Shown: piece after piece, positions 1 to 11,800 of the stretch
Layout: each line of letters starts with the position of its first letter
Numbering within the stretch: the first letter of the stretch is position 1
From: Ganoderma boninense
Lineage: Eukaryota; Basidiomycota; Agaricomycetes; Polyporales; Polyporaceae
NCBI GenBank assembly: GCA_002900995.3
Contig: PJEW03000013.1
Location: 1,102,380-1,166,379, forward strand
Direction of reading: 5' to 3'
DNA length: 64,000 nucleotides
The notes under the pieces: model-generated
What the model was told of the DNA's origin: nothing
What the model saw: only the letters and a program-made list of their open reading frames with translations
Databases searched by the model: none
Made by a program: the position numbers and the translations under genes

Positions 1-741
1 GTCTTAGTCTTTGCTGTCCCTGTTGCCTTCTTTGGTGCTGCTGCGCGATGTTCATTTGTCTGTGTATCGAAACTCCAATGTCTAATCCGCGTGTGTGAGG
101 TCCCCGTCAGCCAAGAACTTCGACAGTGTCCTTGCTGAAATATCTAAACCGACAGGTGCAAACTGGGGAAATTTGGTGCGAGTCATACTAATCATAACAT
201 ATTGATTGTACCGTAACAAGACAGACAGCATGCTGCGCGAGTATGGTAAAAAAGACGGGAAGGAGATGATCGGGATACGTGGTGAAAAGCACCATCGGGC
301 CTCAGCCGTCTGGCAACCAAATAAATAGAGTGCCACAAACAAGATGTGGAAGCAAAGACGCAAAATAAATCTCCTAAGCACCTGAGTGTCCCACTATAGC
401 CCCCTAATAGTTCACTTCGCTCGAGGACGAGGACTCTGGTCGACGTAGTCGAGACAGCAGGTTGACATGATGGTGATGGGAGTGCTTACCTTCCTGATTG
501 GGCGACGGAAGGGCCGGAGGGAAACAACCTCGTATGGCTGGCCGGATTTTGTGTTTTCTTCCCGTATTTGCTTGCTCCTTGCCGTCCCGTACTGTCACAT
601 CATATACAGCTTGCTTTACTACTCCTCATGTGGGCGCCTGTCAAGTGAAAGCGGGACACAGGCGAAGACCTCTTCCTGTGTGGGACCCAGCTTGCCGCTT
701 CTTCCGCAGCGGAACACAAGTCCAAGCGCCTCCGTACGACC
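1..741. other. No supported gene; left flank of Harbinger remains
   Basis: I see no convincing gene here. A 99-codon minus-strand frame (82-381) starts with a hydrophobic stretch but matches no family I recognise. The transposase-like reading frame begins near 742, so the left end of the Harbinger element should lie in this stretch. I could not find a matched terminal inverted repeat pair or a 3-bp target duplication. Confidence 0.5.
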
Positions 742-2181
742 TTGACTCTGGATGCAGACCAAGATGAGAGCATCGCTCCTTTCGACTTCGCGGTCGCAGA
801 CTCGGACACAGTCTTCAACATAGCTCTGTCCATTTTGGCAGCAGCCAGGCAACGATCGGCAGAATGCCGGTGCACCACCTCGTGCAGGCCGTACAACCAA
901 ATCCCTCGCTGCACCAAATACTTCAGCACAGCGCTCCAGTGGCCAGATCAGTGGTTCAGGCATTCATTCTCATTCCGGTGTGTATCCATCATGAGGTCCA
1001 TGTCAGGATTGCGGCTGACGAATGGCACTGCGGACTGTGGTGAAGGATGAGTCGGGACACATTTGACAGCCTTGTCTACCTCCTCGAACAGAACCCCATC
1101 TTTTATTTGACTGGCAACAAGCCACAGCACCCTGTACGTTACCAACTTGCCGCATTTCTGATGTGTTACAGTGTGCGTGGGGGTGATGCAATGTTAGCAG
1201 CCAAGCAGATCGCTGTCGGGATGGGAACTGTCTTCCTGGATGCCGGCGAGTTGTGCAGGCATTACGGGAGCTTGGATTGGATGTGTTGACTTGGGGCGAT
1301 GAAGCACGCTACGAGGAGGTGTCCGAGTACATTCACGAGAACTACGACTTCCCTGATTGCATTGGAATTGTCGATGGCTCGCTCATCCGTCTAACCGCGG
1401 CACCGAAGAAGATGGGGCTCGCCTACTACTGTCGCAAAAAGTATCCAATCGTCAGTGTCCACACGTATCTGTAGTGATTGAGTTCTCACGTGAACTCTAT
1501 AGCTCAATATCCAGGCGGTTGTTGACCACGACTGCCGTTTTATCTCTTTCGAGATGTGATGGCCTGGATCAGTTCCGGATGTCTCAGTATGGAAGTAGTC
1601 ACGCTTGTGGAGCCAGTGTCGTGACTACTTCACAGGTAATCAATACATTCTCGCTGATAAAGGTTTGTACTAGTATGCTTTTGTTATTGGGTGCAAAGCT
1701 TGCAGCTGACTTGACCTTATCGCTCCAGGTTACCTATCGTCGCCTTATACACTGCGTCCATTCACCGAACCTGAACTGGATGCAGTTGACGGAGAGGAGA
1801 GGACCAGGCGGGTGAAGTTCAATCAACTCTTGTCATCAATCCGCATCCGAGTCAACCATGTGTTTGGCCGGCTCAAGCCTCGCTTCCCTGCACTGTACAG
1901 CCTAATGCCCGCCGAGGACATCGATGACACATCGCACTATCCATGCCATGATGGTGCTTCACAACCTGTGTATTGACCTCGATGACCACCCGACAGACTT
2001 TCCGGACCAATCAATACCGGGGTTCGTTTACGATGAGCCCGACATCGAGTTACTGGCATATGGTGGGCTGTTGCCACACGAGCCCCAAGAGATCCCCGCC
2101 GAAGAGACGGATACCTGGCTGAGGCGGAAGGGACATGAGAAGCGCATTCGAATTCTGGAAAGTTGTTTGTTGCCACGCTAG
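742..2181 (+). pseudogene. PIF/Harbinger-type DDE transposase, degenerate
   Basis: This is the remains of a DDE_Tnp_4 (PIF/Harbinger) nuclear transposase, which would excise and insert its own element. The reading changes frame several times: an N-terminal helical part (742-960), MSRDTFDSLVYLL (from 1047), the first-Asp motif GIVDGSLI near 1365-1390, and NIQAVVDHDCRFISF near 1505-1550. A TGA interrupts the second-Asp motif just before WPGSVPD. A GT-AG intron lies between ADKG and YLSSPYTL (about 1662-1728). The third block reads RVNHVFGRLKPRF near 1845-1880, where relatives have a catalytic Glu in a V-E-H context and this copy has Asn. The tail MMVLHNLCIDL is typical of the family. Stops, frame changes and the lost Glu make it inactive. 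It converges with the Myb-like gene at 2197. Confidence 0.8.
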
Positions 2182-2196
2182 TAAGACATAGTACTA

Positions 2197-3700
2197 TTAT
2201 AGAGTCCCCCGAAGATACCTTCTTACCACCTCTGTTGCTTCCGCCCTGACCTCCGCTGGCATATCTGGATCTTTCAAGATCTCCGTGGCGTGCTGGTAGC
2301 GTGCCAAACGATCAGCCTGGTCAAACTGGCGCTCTTCAAGCTGCACGCGTTTTTCCTGTGTTGCCACTTCGCGTTCATACTTCTTCTCTTGCAACTCAAG
2401 CTGTCGCTCCTCGAGAGCGACCTGTCGCGTCTGGCGGGCCTGATCTGCTTCGAACCGCTTCCAGGCGAGAGCGAGGTGCTCCTTGTTGGTTGCCTCCATT
2501 GACTTGAGATACGTCCCAGAGGCGCTTAGGAAGGCGTCGGTCGATGCGTCATTGGCCGCAGCCTGATTCTTGGGGTTCTTGCCTGGGTGCTTCGGCTCGG
2601 AGACACCTGAACGCTTTGAAGTGGGAATCGCAGCACTAGCGGGGGTTGCGCGTGCTCCACTGGAGCTTCCGATGGCTGGGCTCTTCTGAGGCTTGGTGCC
2701 TGTGACCTTGGAGCGGCGAGACCCTGCGGGTGTCACTGGGACGGCGTCTTCATCCTCGCTCGAACTCCAGTCAATTAGTATTGGCACCTTGATAGTGCTG
2801 GGACCCGACCCTGTCTCTGCACCGGCCCATTCCTGGTCTTCATCTGCGGGCTCGTCCTCGAAATCGTCATCAGCAAGACTGAGCTTAGCTCCATCATCAT
2901 CGGAGAGCTCCTCGGGACAGAAAGCGCTTGAACGGGAGACGTTGGGATGTCCAGATTAACTACGGTTCGTGTTATGCCATCACGACGGTCAGTCCATTGC
3001 CTTGTTCATTGGCTGCAGTCTCAGCGCGATCGAACAAATCACGTACTTGTCCATGAAAAGATCGTACCACCCCGTCTATTGCCAGAACCGATACACAGTC
3101 GCGTGAGTTGTCCGTATTCCTTCCCCACCTTTCGTCCCTTCTCAAAGCGCTCGTTGAGGTCTTCCATGCTCATCGTCTTCCAATTTGGAGGGGCACACTT
3201 CACACTGAGGTCAGGATCACTCCCATTCCCTGTGCCGTTCTCGAAGGTGCATATGTTCATGAAGGCGTTGCGCATACGCATGTAACGCGCCTTGACTGCC
3301 TCTTCTGACCGGGAGTAGTTAAACCCTCACCTTGAGATCTGGTTCAAGTTCCCGTGGCCACAACGTTCAGCGTATTCAACTAAACAGTCAACATGTTTAG
3401 AGTATGTACCCGCTTGCAGTACATATTTGGGTTCTTCTCAAATTTGGGGAAGTCAGTAATGGCGTTGGGTCCTAGAATGTACTGCAGGACTTGAATCGAC
3501 GTCTCCTCTCGGGTCCAGCGTCTCGAGGCACCTCCACCACCGCCACCTGAATCGGACTCGGCACCATCGTCCACGACAGCCTTCGCCTTCTCCTTCGCCT
3601 TCTCCGTCGCCTTCACCTTTGACTGCGCCTTCCCCTTCCCCTCACCATCAGTGTGACCCCCGGCTCTCTCCCCAGCTTCATCATGACTTCCACCTCCTCC
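2197..3700 (-). CDS. Harbinger companion protein, Myb/SANT-like (second ORF)
   Basis: PIF/Harbinger elements usually carry a second, Myb/SANT-like DNA-binding protein that brings the transposase to the element ends, and this gene fits that role. The N-terminal exon (about 3411-3700) has a Gly/Ser- and Lys-rich leader, then a SANT-like helix block, RRWTREETSIQVLQYILGP. A GT donor follows at 3408-3409. A middle exon (about 3040-3290) encodes EAVKARYMRMRNAF and MEDLNERFEKGRKVGKEY. The last exon (about 2960-2197) is acidic, then Ser/Pro-rich, then a long Glu/Arg/Gln coiled coil (ALEERQLELQEKKYERE), and ends in VVRRYLRGTL. The last exon is open throughout. The exact start and one splice junction are unresolved. 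The stop lies 16 bp from the transposase stop, tail to tail. Confidence 0.65.
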
Positions 3701-4189
3701 GAGCAGGCTGGCCCGTCTCCAGATGCTCGTGGTCCCGCGATCGCGACCAGCGCAGAAGACGGCAGTGCGCGGCCATCGGACACACGAACCACGACGTATC
3801 GCCAGCGCGTACTCGTCTAGCTCAAGACCGCCGTGGATTCGGTCGGGTTCCGCCAGATTGGTCGCGCGCAGCGTCGCGTCGCGGCGAGTCACGGTGCGGC
3901 ATCGTGAAAGTCTCGTTGGGCTCGCTATGCTGATTCCTCTAAGACTCAACCTCTGACGATGACGCCGCCGACGACGGCAGCGCTCCATCTGGGGGCTCGC
4001 AAACATCCCGCCGGATACGGGACACCATCGTCGCGTTCGATTCCGACATACGGTGCATCGCAACTGCACTCTGCAGCTCCTGTTCCGGCATTGATGCCGA
4101 CGTTCGCGCCACGTGGACGGGAAGTGTACTTGTACACATGGGCGACGAGATGGGCGACTGCATGTACATGCGCAATGTCTCTTTTTCGC

Positions 4190-4520
4190 TTGACGGATTG
4201 CTCGTCCTCAGGCTCTCGGAGGTCAGTTTGAGGACATGGCGATCGGCGTCTAAAGCTTCAAGCTCGCGAGGCCCCGGTGCTCTTGGGGCGTCTTGTTGGG
4301 GGCAATGGACCGCAAGATGAGGGTGTAGATTATAGATGATGCGTAGTGTGTATTCGCAGTGATGTTGTCCGGGCACAGTGCGGCAGTCGAGCACATCTCG
4401 TTCTCCCTGGACATGAGCACGCTGCTCCCGGGCGCCAGGCACGGGTCGATTGTCATCTGACCGATGCGCGATGCCTTTCCGGCAGAAGAGCAGGACCTGG
4501 AGGATGCGAGAGACATGCTG
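4190..4520 (+). pseudogene. WD40-repeat pseudogene fragment
   Basis: On the + strand, 4357-4520 reads LSGHSAAVEHISFSLDMSTL followed by LPGARHGSIVI, a TGA where the WD Trp is expected, then PMRDAFPAEEQDLE. This is a WD40 blade (Gly-His ... Phe-Ser-Leu-Asp ... Ile-Val-Ile-Trp-Asp). The upstream part near 4245 (KASSSRGPGAL) matches the linker SVEASSSRGVGTV of the minus-strand copy at 40.6-41.6 kb, so this is a second, inverted copy of the same C-terminal two blades. It is a broken fragment with no start or complete propeller. The parent protein is unknown. Confidence 0.6.
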
Positions 4521-4801
4521 CATGTCGTCGCGTAGCCCGAATATATATTTTTGCTTGCAATTGCGCCTGCGAAGCTCGTGTCCATGCGGGCCAGGAGTGT
4601 GCACAGCAACGCAAGACACGCAGATGCGGCGTTGATATTGCTTTGACTCTGGGTTTATTATGGAGAGTAGCGATAGTGGTGCGTATGCAGAGAGTAGAGC
4701 AAAGTATAGTTTAAGGTAGATACATACAGCGCGACGAGGGTGAAGTCCACCGGCGCTTGTGGCAGACCACCGCACGACAGCTCGCGGCTAGTAGCCTCGT
4801 A

Positions 4802-5991
4802 CACTGCGTGAAACGCCAGGTTACGACGAAAGGGAATCTCGTAGGAATTTCTTGATTCCGAGCTGATTCCCTCTAGATTCCGCCGTAGATTCCCCAAAGA
4901 CGGGAATCCGTTGGGTACCTGTGAATCCCTTGTAGATTCCTTCCACAATCCCTCTCTGTTGGGCAATAAGTGAGGCAAGGAAATGAATAAGTGGAACTTA
5001 TCCTAAAAATGGCTTGTCGGGATTGTGATAACGTCCAGCGTCTCAGCCCTTATTTGCCCATTCCGCACTTGACTTCCTCCCTCTCTCACCACCAATGGCC
5101 TGTGTGGATCACCTCGCCCCCACCTCCCATCCAGGTATTCCTTGGCTGCGATGTAGGCTGGCTGTTACTGATTGTCCACCTTCCAGCTTCTCTATCACCG
5201 GCGGTTTACGAGGGGGACGGATCGACGCCACCGTGGCGATGGTACGTTTCGCATCCGAACACCGAGCTATATGCGCCTTTTTGACGGGCATACTCTCTCG
5301 CCAGCACTATCTGTACACGTATACGGCTCCATGTAAGCCTCGAAGGTCTTTCTCCTCCTCCAAATTACTCACGGATATGACTCGGATGCTCTCAGCTCAG
5401 TAGGTGAGTGGATATATGCGCATTTAGTTATGTATTGACTTTTCCACCCCCCAACTGTGTATTTCGGCGGCCCAGGAACACGGTGCGCCCTTCATCATGG
5501 CATATAGCGGTGGATCAGTTCGAGGACGCTAGATTGGTAAGTAAAGTGCCTTCCTCGTCAGTCTCCAAGCTTCGCATTTCCGCCAACTTGTGCTAGTTGG
5601 ACTATGTATGCCATGTGTTCCAATATATTTCTCTTTACCTATTTTACAATACCACCCGAGATCATTGAGCTCGGGTGGATAGTATGAAGGCATGCTAGTA
5701 GATTATGAGGACAATAGGCGAATAATCGCGCTGCTACGCGAGCACGTCGTAATAAGTATATTGGTTTTGAATAACTGGACATATGACATATCTACCAGCC
5801 ACAGGTTACGGGGAATGCGGAACCTCTTGGGAACTTCGAGGGGAATCTGGACGGAATGTACAAGGAATGTAGTCAAACAATCCATATTCCCTAAACACTG
5901 GGAATCTAGCTGGAATCCGCGAGGAACATGCCGGGAATCTGTGGATTCCGCGCTAATCCCCAAAACTCGCAATCTGTTGTTTCACGCAGTG
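4802..5991. mobile_element. Non-autonomous TIR element (about 1.2 kb)
   Basis: The 13-bp sequence CACTGCGTGAAAC at 4802-4814 recurs as its exact reverse complement at about 5979-5991. Just inside both ends are dense copies of a GGAATC / ATTCC motif (4840-4950 and 5815-5955), a subterminal repeat pattern common in DNA transposons. No transposase-like reading frame lies between. A clear target duplication was not resolved (flanks ..ctcgta and catacgtag), so the superfamily is undecided. Confidence 0.6.
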
Positions 5992-8337
5992 CATACGTAG
6001 TCTCTCTCCTTCGTCTCTCCTCTGCATCACCTCCTCGCGCTCACTCACCCATTCGACTCTCGTGTTGCACTCAGTGTCTACCTCTAGTCCTGCTTTCCTG
6101 GAGCTACTACCGCCACCACCGCCAGAGTGCTATTCGGGAGATACGAGTGATATACCGACCGTACGCAGCCAAAATGCAGCTTGTCCCCTCATGTCCGGCA
6201 GATCCGAGGCCTCTATCGTCGCGCCGCCAACGTGGTTTGCCAATGGAGCCGTACTTGCTCCCCGATGTGTCTCCTCTCCTTCCACGTCACGACGCTGCGC
6301 TATAATCCAGGCGCCGCTGCAGCGTAAGCCCTAATTCTTGACATGAATAGTAGCTAGCCATCCACGTGTGTGGCACTATAACAGAGCGGTCGCCGTCCCG
6401 CGTGGATGCGCTCAGGATGCAGGATGTCCACCTCAGTCCTCTGCTCCCCCACAGAATACCCTAGAACTTGAATGCTAGGCACCCTGCCTGCTTCGAATGA
6501 CGTTTGAAGACATTCTCCACGGACTGTGGTTGACGTCTGAAGTGCCGAGGCTCATCGAAGGAGTCGTGGCCTGCAGGGTCCTGTCTTTGAGGGATGTTGA
6601 TGGCCGGTTGAACCTGTCGACGTGAGCCGTTCACATATGACCTTTGTCTCCTTTCCCAGAAGGGCCCTCGGGCTGCACAGAAGAGCTTATACAGCTTGTC
6701 CGTGTGTCATATACTTCGTCTGAAGTGTCTGCTTGGCCAGATCGCTCGTGGAGAGCGGGGTTCGGTGGCCACGTTCGTCGAATCATACTGGCATCGTACA
6801 AAGATCAACCTCGACGAGACAGGCGAATTCGTCGCGGTGAACAAGGAATCAGTAAATGCAGGTTAGAACACCCCCAGGGCTCGAGCGATCGTTATCACGA
6901 GCACTCACTCGGGCGACGCTCACATCGCATCATGACTCCGTGCCCGTGGCATCTGCAGCTCCCTCTGCACCAATATCGAGCCCTGTCTGTCTCCATATTC
7001 GCGGCGGGGATGCGCCATCCACACAATCACGTCGTGTTGAGGCGACGGCGGATGTCCAGTCGTATGGCGACCCTGTGCCACGGTATTCACGTCCGCCGCG
7101 CTGTTCGACGCATACATGTTGCTTTCCACCATGCTTCATTGGAAGCATACGCCCCACCGGGTGGTTGATAGATTGCGGGCACCGGTTGGCATGTTCGCGA
7201 TTCGTTCGTCCTCGTCAAAGCTTCGCGAGACTGGGTACGTTTGTCCGGTAGGCGATTGAGGACTGTATGCATGTACGTTAGAGCGTGTTCGGAGGAAGTC
7301 GCCCGGGGTTCGACTCGTCGAGCCCTGCGCGACTTACTTATGTGGTGCGATCACGTGGCATCGTAAATCCCTGCCTACAGGGGTAGGTCGTGGAGCCAAG
7401 GGTGGGACCAACATTGGTCCTAGGCGCCCTAGGATTGGTTCTGATTGGAGCGCACGAGGTGTTTAGACGCCCACCTTGGTCGACCAATCTCGCGGCACGT
7501 GAACCCCGAGCCTCCTTGCGTGGGGGCTTGAGACTCCATAAATCCAGCTTGTGGCTTCGCGAGGCTTTCAATAGTGGCTAAAAACATATCCAACACTTTC
7601 CCTATACATTGACTCTAAAATCCAGGGGGGAAGAGTGCTAGAAAAGATCCACAAGAGCAGCTCAAGAGCTAGAAAACACAGGCCAGATTGTAACTCAGAA
7701 ATTCCATGCAAACTTGGAAAAAAAATGGCTCATAATAACGCGCCTTCCTATCCCATTAACCCGGGCCAAAACACAATGTGAGCGGAGGAAAATTGACGAG
7801 GAGAACATCGTCGTAAAGCGCCCTTTAGCGCCCGCTTAGGTGCTCATCATGGTCGGACTGACGGACAATCGCCGCCGCGAAAGTTCGAAAAAAATCAATC
7901 AAATATACTCAATTTAATGCACTAAAAATGAGTTCAAAATGGAGGAGCCGGAAGGAGGGGGAGGTGTTGGTCCCGGGTGGGAGGAGAAGCGCGCCTTCGG
8001 CACGCGAGCACCCTGGGCATCTTTTGGGCGCTTTTGGGCCGCTGCGCGGCCTGAGCCCACCCTTGGCGTGACCAACTTGCCAGATCAGGTGAGCTCCATC
8101 CCAAACGGGAGATGATCAATGATGTTTGCAAGGTACAAGGTGGTCGCATACGCGTGTGCGTGTTCCGTTTGATGAGGTGGAACTACACTCTAGCATCAGC
8201 AATTTCCCCCCTCAACTTAATGTGCCTTAGACGTCTGATTTTGAACTATTAATGATCAAAGTAGTGTAAGATGTGACAAAGGTGATCAATGCTATAATGC
8301 AGTCTTTCCAAGTCAGCCAGAAGAGTATCAGAGAGTC
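5992..8337. other. Largely featureless interval between TIR element and gypsy A
   Basis: Apart from the weak candidate at 6498-6862 I see no gene. Near 7425-7441 there is an imperfect palindrome centred on CTAGGCGCCCTAG. Two G-run/C-run stretches (about 7624 and 8203) face each other in inverted orientation but share too little to be called terminal repeats. The left target duplication of element A (CCAAG) is at 8338-8342. Confidence 0.5.
6498..6862 (+). CDS. Possible two-exon hypothetical fragment
   Basis: An open stretch from ATG 6498 (MTFEDILHGLWLTSEVPRLI) ends at a good GT donor (gtgagc, about 6623). After a short intron ending in ttcccag (about 6659) it continues in one frame as an uninterrupted, protein-like sequence (KGPRAAQKSLYSLSVCHI, later LDETGEFVAVNKES) to a TAG near 6861. 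I do not recognise the family. A further in-frame segment may follow another intron (6856-7250). It could equally be a gene relic or a chance frame. No supporting neighbour. Confidence 0.3.
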
Positions 8338-8342
8338 CCAAG

Positions 8343-8812
8343 TGTTACGACTGGCTGTCGAGTAAGATCAGGGAGGCTTACGAGACGAGCAGGGGTGTCG
8401 ACGAGCGCTTGTGCAGCGAGAGCAGAGCAAGGCTCGACAGTCAGGCTGGGGACAAGAGTGTATTGAGTGAAGTATCTACAAGGGAAATACAGTGGGGCTC
8501 ACCTGGGGACAAGAGGTCAAAACTAGAGTCTCCAGGTAGCAGGCTACAGTCCTTATATACATGTGCAGGTCCATGGGAACGGAGTACAATGGTAACTACG
8601 GTCACGGGAATGGAAAGGGAGAACAATGGTGCAGGGAACAATAGCGACGGGAAACAACAGGGGAACAATGGGGAGACAGGAGCTATTGTACTTGGAAACA
8701 ATGCGGAGGGTTTACAATGCTATGGAGGACAACAAGGACGACATTGGACGTAAACTAATCGAGAAAGGAAACCTGGGCACTAAGGTAGGCGCTAAACGGG
8801 GTGTTCGTAACA
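8343..8812 (-). repeat. 3' LTR of element A
   Basis: A 470-bp LTR with TG...CA ends (TGTTACGAC on the + strand, TTCGTAACA at the right end). In sense (minus) orientation it has a TATA box at 8551-8559 (TATATAAGG). About 30 nt downstream is AGTTTTGACCT (8514-8524), the proposed 5' end of the transcript. CCAAG lies immediately outside. Confidence 0.93.
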
Positions 8813-8830
8813 GTACCCCCCTTCTAAGGG
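8813..8830 (-). other. Polypurine tract of element A
   Basis: On the minus strand a purine run (AGAAGGGGGG) directly precedes the 3' LTR, the expected plus-strand primer for reverse transcription. Element B has the matching run at 15797-15812. Confidence 0.8.
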
Positions 8831-8838
8831 TTGTGCCC

Positions 8839-11800
8839 TCACGACCGAGTCTTCTTGTTGAGGGGACCGGGGGCCTCTGGGTGTGTCGAATGGAATTTCT
8901 TTACTACCAGCGGTGCGTTGCTCAGGTCTGCTGCATCTTCCCAGCTGTCTTGCTCGGGGCCCCATCTCTTCTAGTGGACAAGGTACTGCAGCTTCTTCCA
9001 CTGCCCATAGCGGCGGGACTCTAGTACTGCTTCAACTTCGTACTCCTCCTCTCCTTCTACTTCGATGGGAGCCGGTTCAGGTGGGTGTCGACCAGGGAGT
9101 TCGCTCTCTTTGTGTGGGAGTAGCAAGGATACATGGAATACCGGGTGCATCGTGAGGTCCTTCGGGAGTTTGAGTTCGTATGCCAGGTTGCCTACTTTGC
9201 GTTTGACTGGGTAAGGGCCTGCATAGCGGTCAACCAACTTCCTTGATACTCCAGGGACACGGAAGTTCCTCATGTCGAGCCACACCTTCTGGCCCTCCTT
9301 GAACTCTGGAGCGTCTCGTACGTAACGGTCGTAGTACTCCTTCATCCGCTCGGCTGTTAGAGCCAGTGCTGCAGTCGCATCCTCTCGTGCACGTCGTAGC
9401 TCATCACGTCGTTCATCTGCTGTGGGCACTGCCGTAGACAACATCGGGATGTGGAACTGGGGTTCGAAGCCATACATGAGGTAGAAGAGTGAATATCCTG
9501 TCGATGAGTGCGAGTGTGAATTGAAGGCAAACTCTGCTATCGGCATCCATTTGACCCAATCATCGCAGTGTTGTGTGCAGTACATGCGCAAGTATGCCTC
9601 AATCTCCTGGTTCCACCATTCGGATTGGCCGTCTGTCTGGGGATGATAGGCAGTAGACATTGCACTCTCAATGCCAAGTCCCTTGAGGATCGCACGGAAG
9701 AGCTTGCTCGAGAACTGTGGTCCTCGGTCGGAGACTATCTTGCACGGCAGACCATGAAGATGGAAGTACTCTCGGATGAAGTTGTCTGCAGCTCCTTCAG
9801 CATCGATCTCCTCGGTACAGGGGATAAGATGGATCATCTTCTCATGTCGATCAACAATGAGCTGGAGTGCGTTGAATCCATCTACCACTGGTAATCCAGT
9901 GATGAAGTCGCAGGTTACTACCTGGCCAGGGCCATCTGGGATCTCGTTGGGTTGTAGGGGACCATACGGCTTTGCATGTGAGTTCTTGCCATGGCGACAG
10001 GTGTCGCAGGTCTCCACATACTGCTTGACAAACTTGCCCATGCTCGGCCACCAGTAGTTGCGCGAGACGAGCTCCAGTGTCTTTGCCTGTCCAGGGTGTC
10101 CAGCAGGTGGGAGGTCATGGTGAATGCGTACAATCTCTGCTCGTAGTGCATCATCCTTGGGGACATAGACTCGGCCATGGTAAAGAAGTAGGTCTTGCTC
10201 CGTGTTCCAGTCCACCAAGTCATTCTGTAGACGAGCGGGTCCTAGGCTGTTGAGCTTGCCAAGTGCATCCGCCACCTCCTGTTCGCGTTCTCCACACTCC
10301 CGAATACGTCGAAGCAATGCCTTCTCCGGAACTACTGACAAGTGACCTTGTTTTGCTGCCATGACCTGGAAGTGGCTTGGCTGCAGCATGGTACGTCCGA
10401 GGTTGTCTTCAGTGTCACCATGCAGGTGGTCTGGCCGTCTCAACAGGGCATCCGCTCTACCATTTGAGGTTCCTGGCTTGTGTGAGATGACAAAGTCGAA
10501 CCGTGACAAGTACAGGGCCCATCGTGCCTGTCTGCGTGTGAGGTTTTGCGCCATACGCCAGTATTCGAGGTTCTTGTGATCTGACTGGATTTCGAACACA
10601 CTAGGCAGCCCTTCAAGGTAGTGACGCCAGGCCTGCAGGGCTCGGATGATTGCCAACATCTCCTTGTCATAGTTCTCATAGTTCCATTCAGCATCGCTCA
10701 TTGATTCAGAGTGGAAGGCTACAAGGTGCCATTTGCCATCCTCTGCTTCCTGAGACAGGACTCCGCCAGTTGCATAACCAGAGGCATCGACTTCGATGTG
10801 AGTTCTACGGTTAGGATCATACATCCGCAGGACAGGGCTTTCTACGAAGCATCGTTTGAGCTCATCGAAGGCAGCCTGCTCCTCAGCTTCCCATTTCCAG
10901 GGTGCCTTGCCAGTGAGACGGTCGAGGGGTTTGCAGACTGCACTGAAGTCCTTTATGAACCGCCGATAGAAGTTCGCAAATCCACGGAACTTTGGTACGT
11001 CTGAGGCGTTCTGGGGGACAGGCCATTCAGCGATACCCTTGACCTTCACCAGGTCCATCTCCACCTGGTTCTCTGAGACGAGGACACCGAGGTATTCAAC
11101 CTTGGGCTGTTCAAACTCGCACTTCTCTGGTTTGCAAAACAGGTCATGCTCTGCTAGACACTTCAGGACTTCACGTACAAGTGTCCGATGCTCCTCGAGG
11201 TTGTTGGTAAAGATGAGGATGTCGTCGAGGTAGATGGTTATCTTGCTGAGTACGATGAGGTCCTTAAAGATGTCGTTCATGAGTGCAGAGAACGTGCTAG
11301 ACGAGTTGGCTAGCCCAAAGAACATGATGTTCGGTTCGAACAGTCCTCGATTGGTCACAAAAGCTGCCTTCCATTCATCACCAGTCTTTATCCGTACATT
11401 GTTGTACCCCCAGCGTATATCGAGCTTGGTAAAGTACTTGGCCCTTTTGAGTCGATCCATCAGGTCCGAAACCAATGGCAGTGGGTAACGGTTCTTAATG
11501 GTGATGTCGTTCAGCCGTCGATAGTCCTGTACTGGACGTAGACTACCATCCTTCTTCTTGACGAAGAAGAAGGGTGAGGACATCGGTGACTTCGACTCCT
11601 AGATGTAACCTTTGGCCAAGTTCTCGGTAAGGAACTTGTCTAGCTCGGTTTGTTCACTGGGCGACAGGGGGTACACTCTGGAATGGAACATCTTTGCATC
11701 AGGTACGAGTTCGATTGCGTGATCGTAGGGGCCATGGTTGGGTAGGCGTTCAGATGCCTCTTTCGAAAAGACCTCAAGATATTCGTGGTACTGCTTGGGT

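Noticed and set aside
3939..4775. 278-codon minus frame as an extension of the Harbinger companion gene
   Set aside because: It runs antisense across the WD40 fragment at 4.2-4.5 kb and has no family-like sequence.
7615..8240. TIR element suggested by facing GGGGGG / CCCCCC stretches
   Set aside because: Shared sequence beyond the homopolymer is too short and interrupted, and no target duplication was found.
8441..8701. Coding frames inside the LTRs of A and B (also 13292-13552, 15362-15826, 21444-21938)
   Set aside because: They repeat because the LTRs repeat; the LTR reading explains them.
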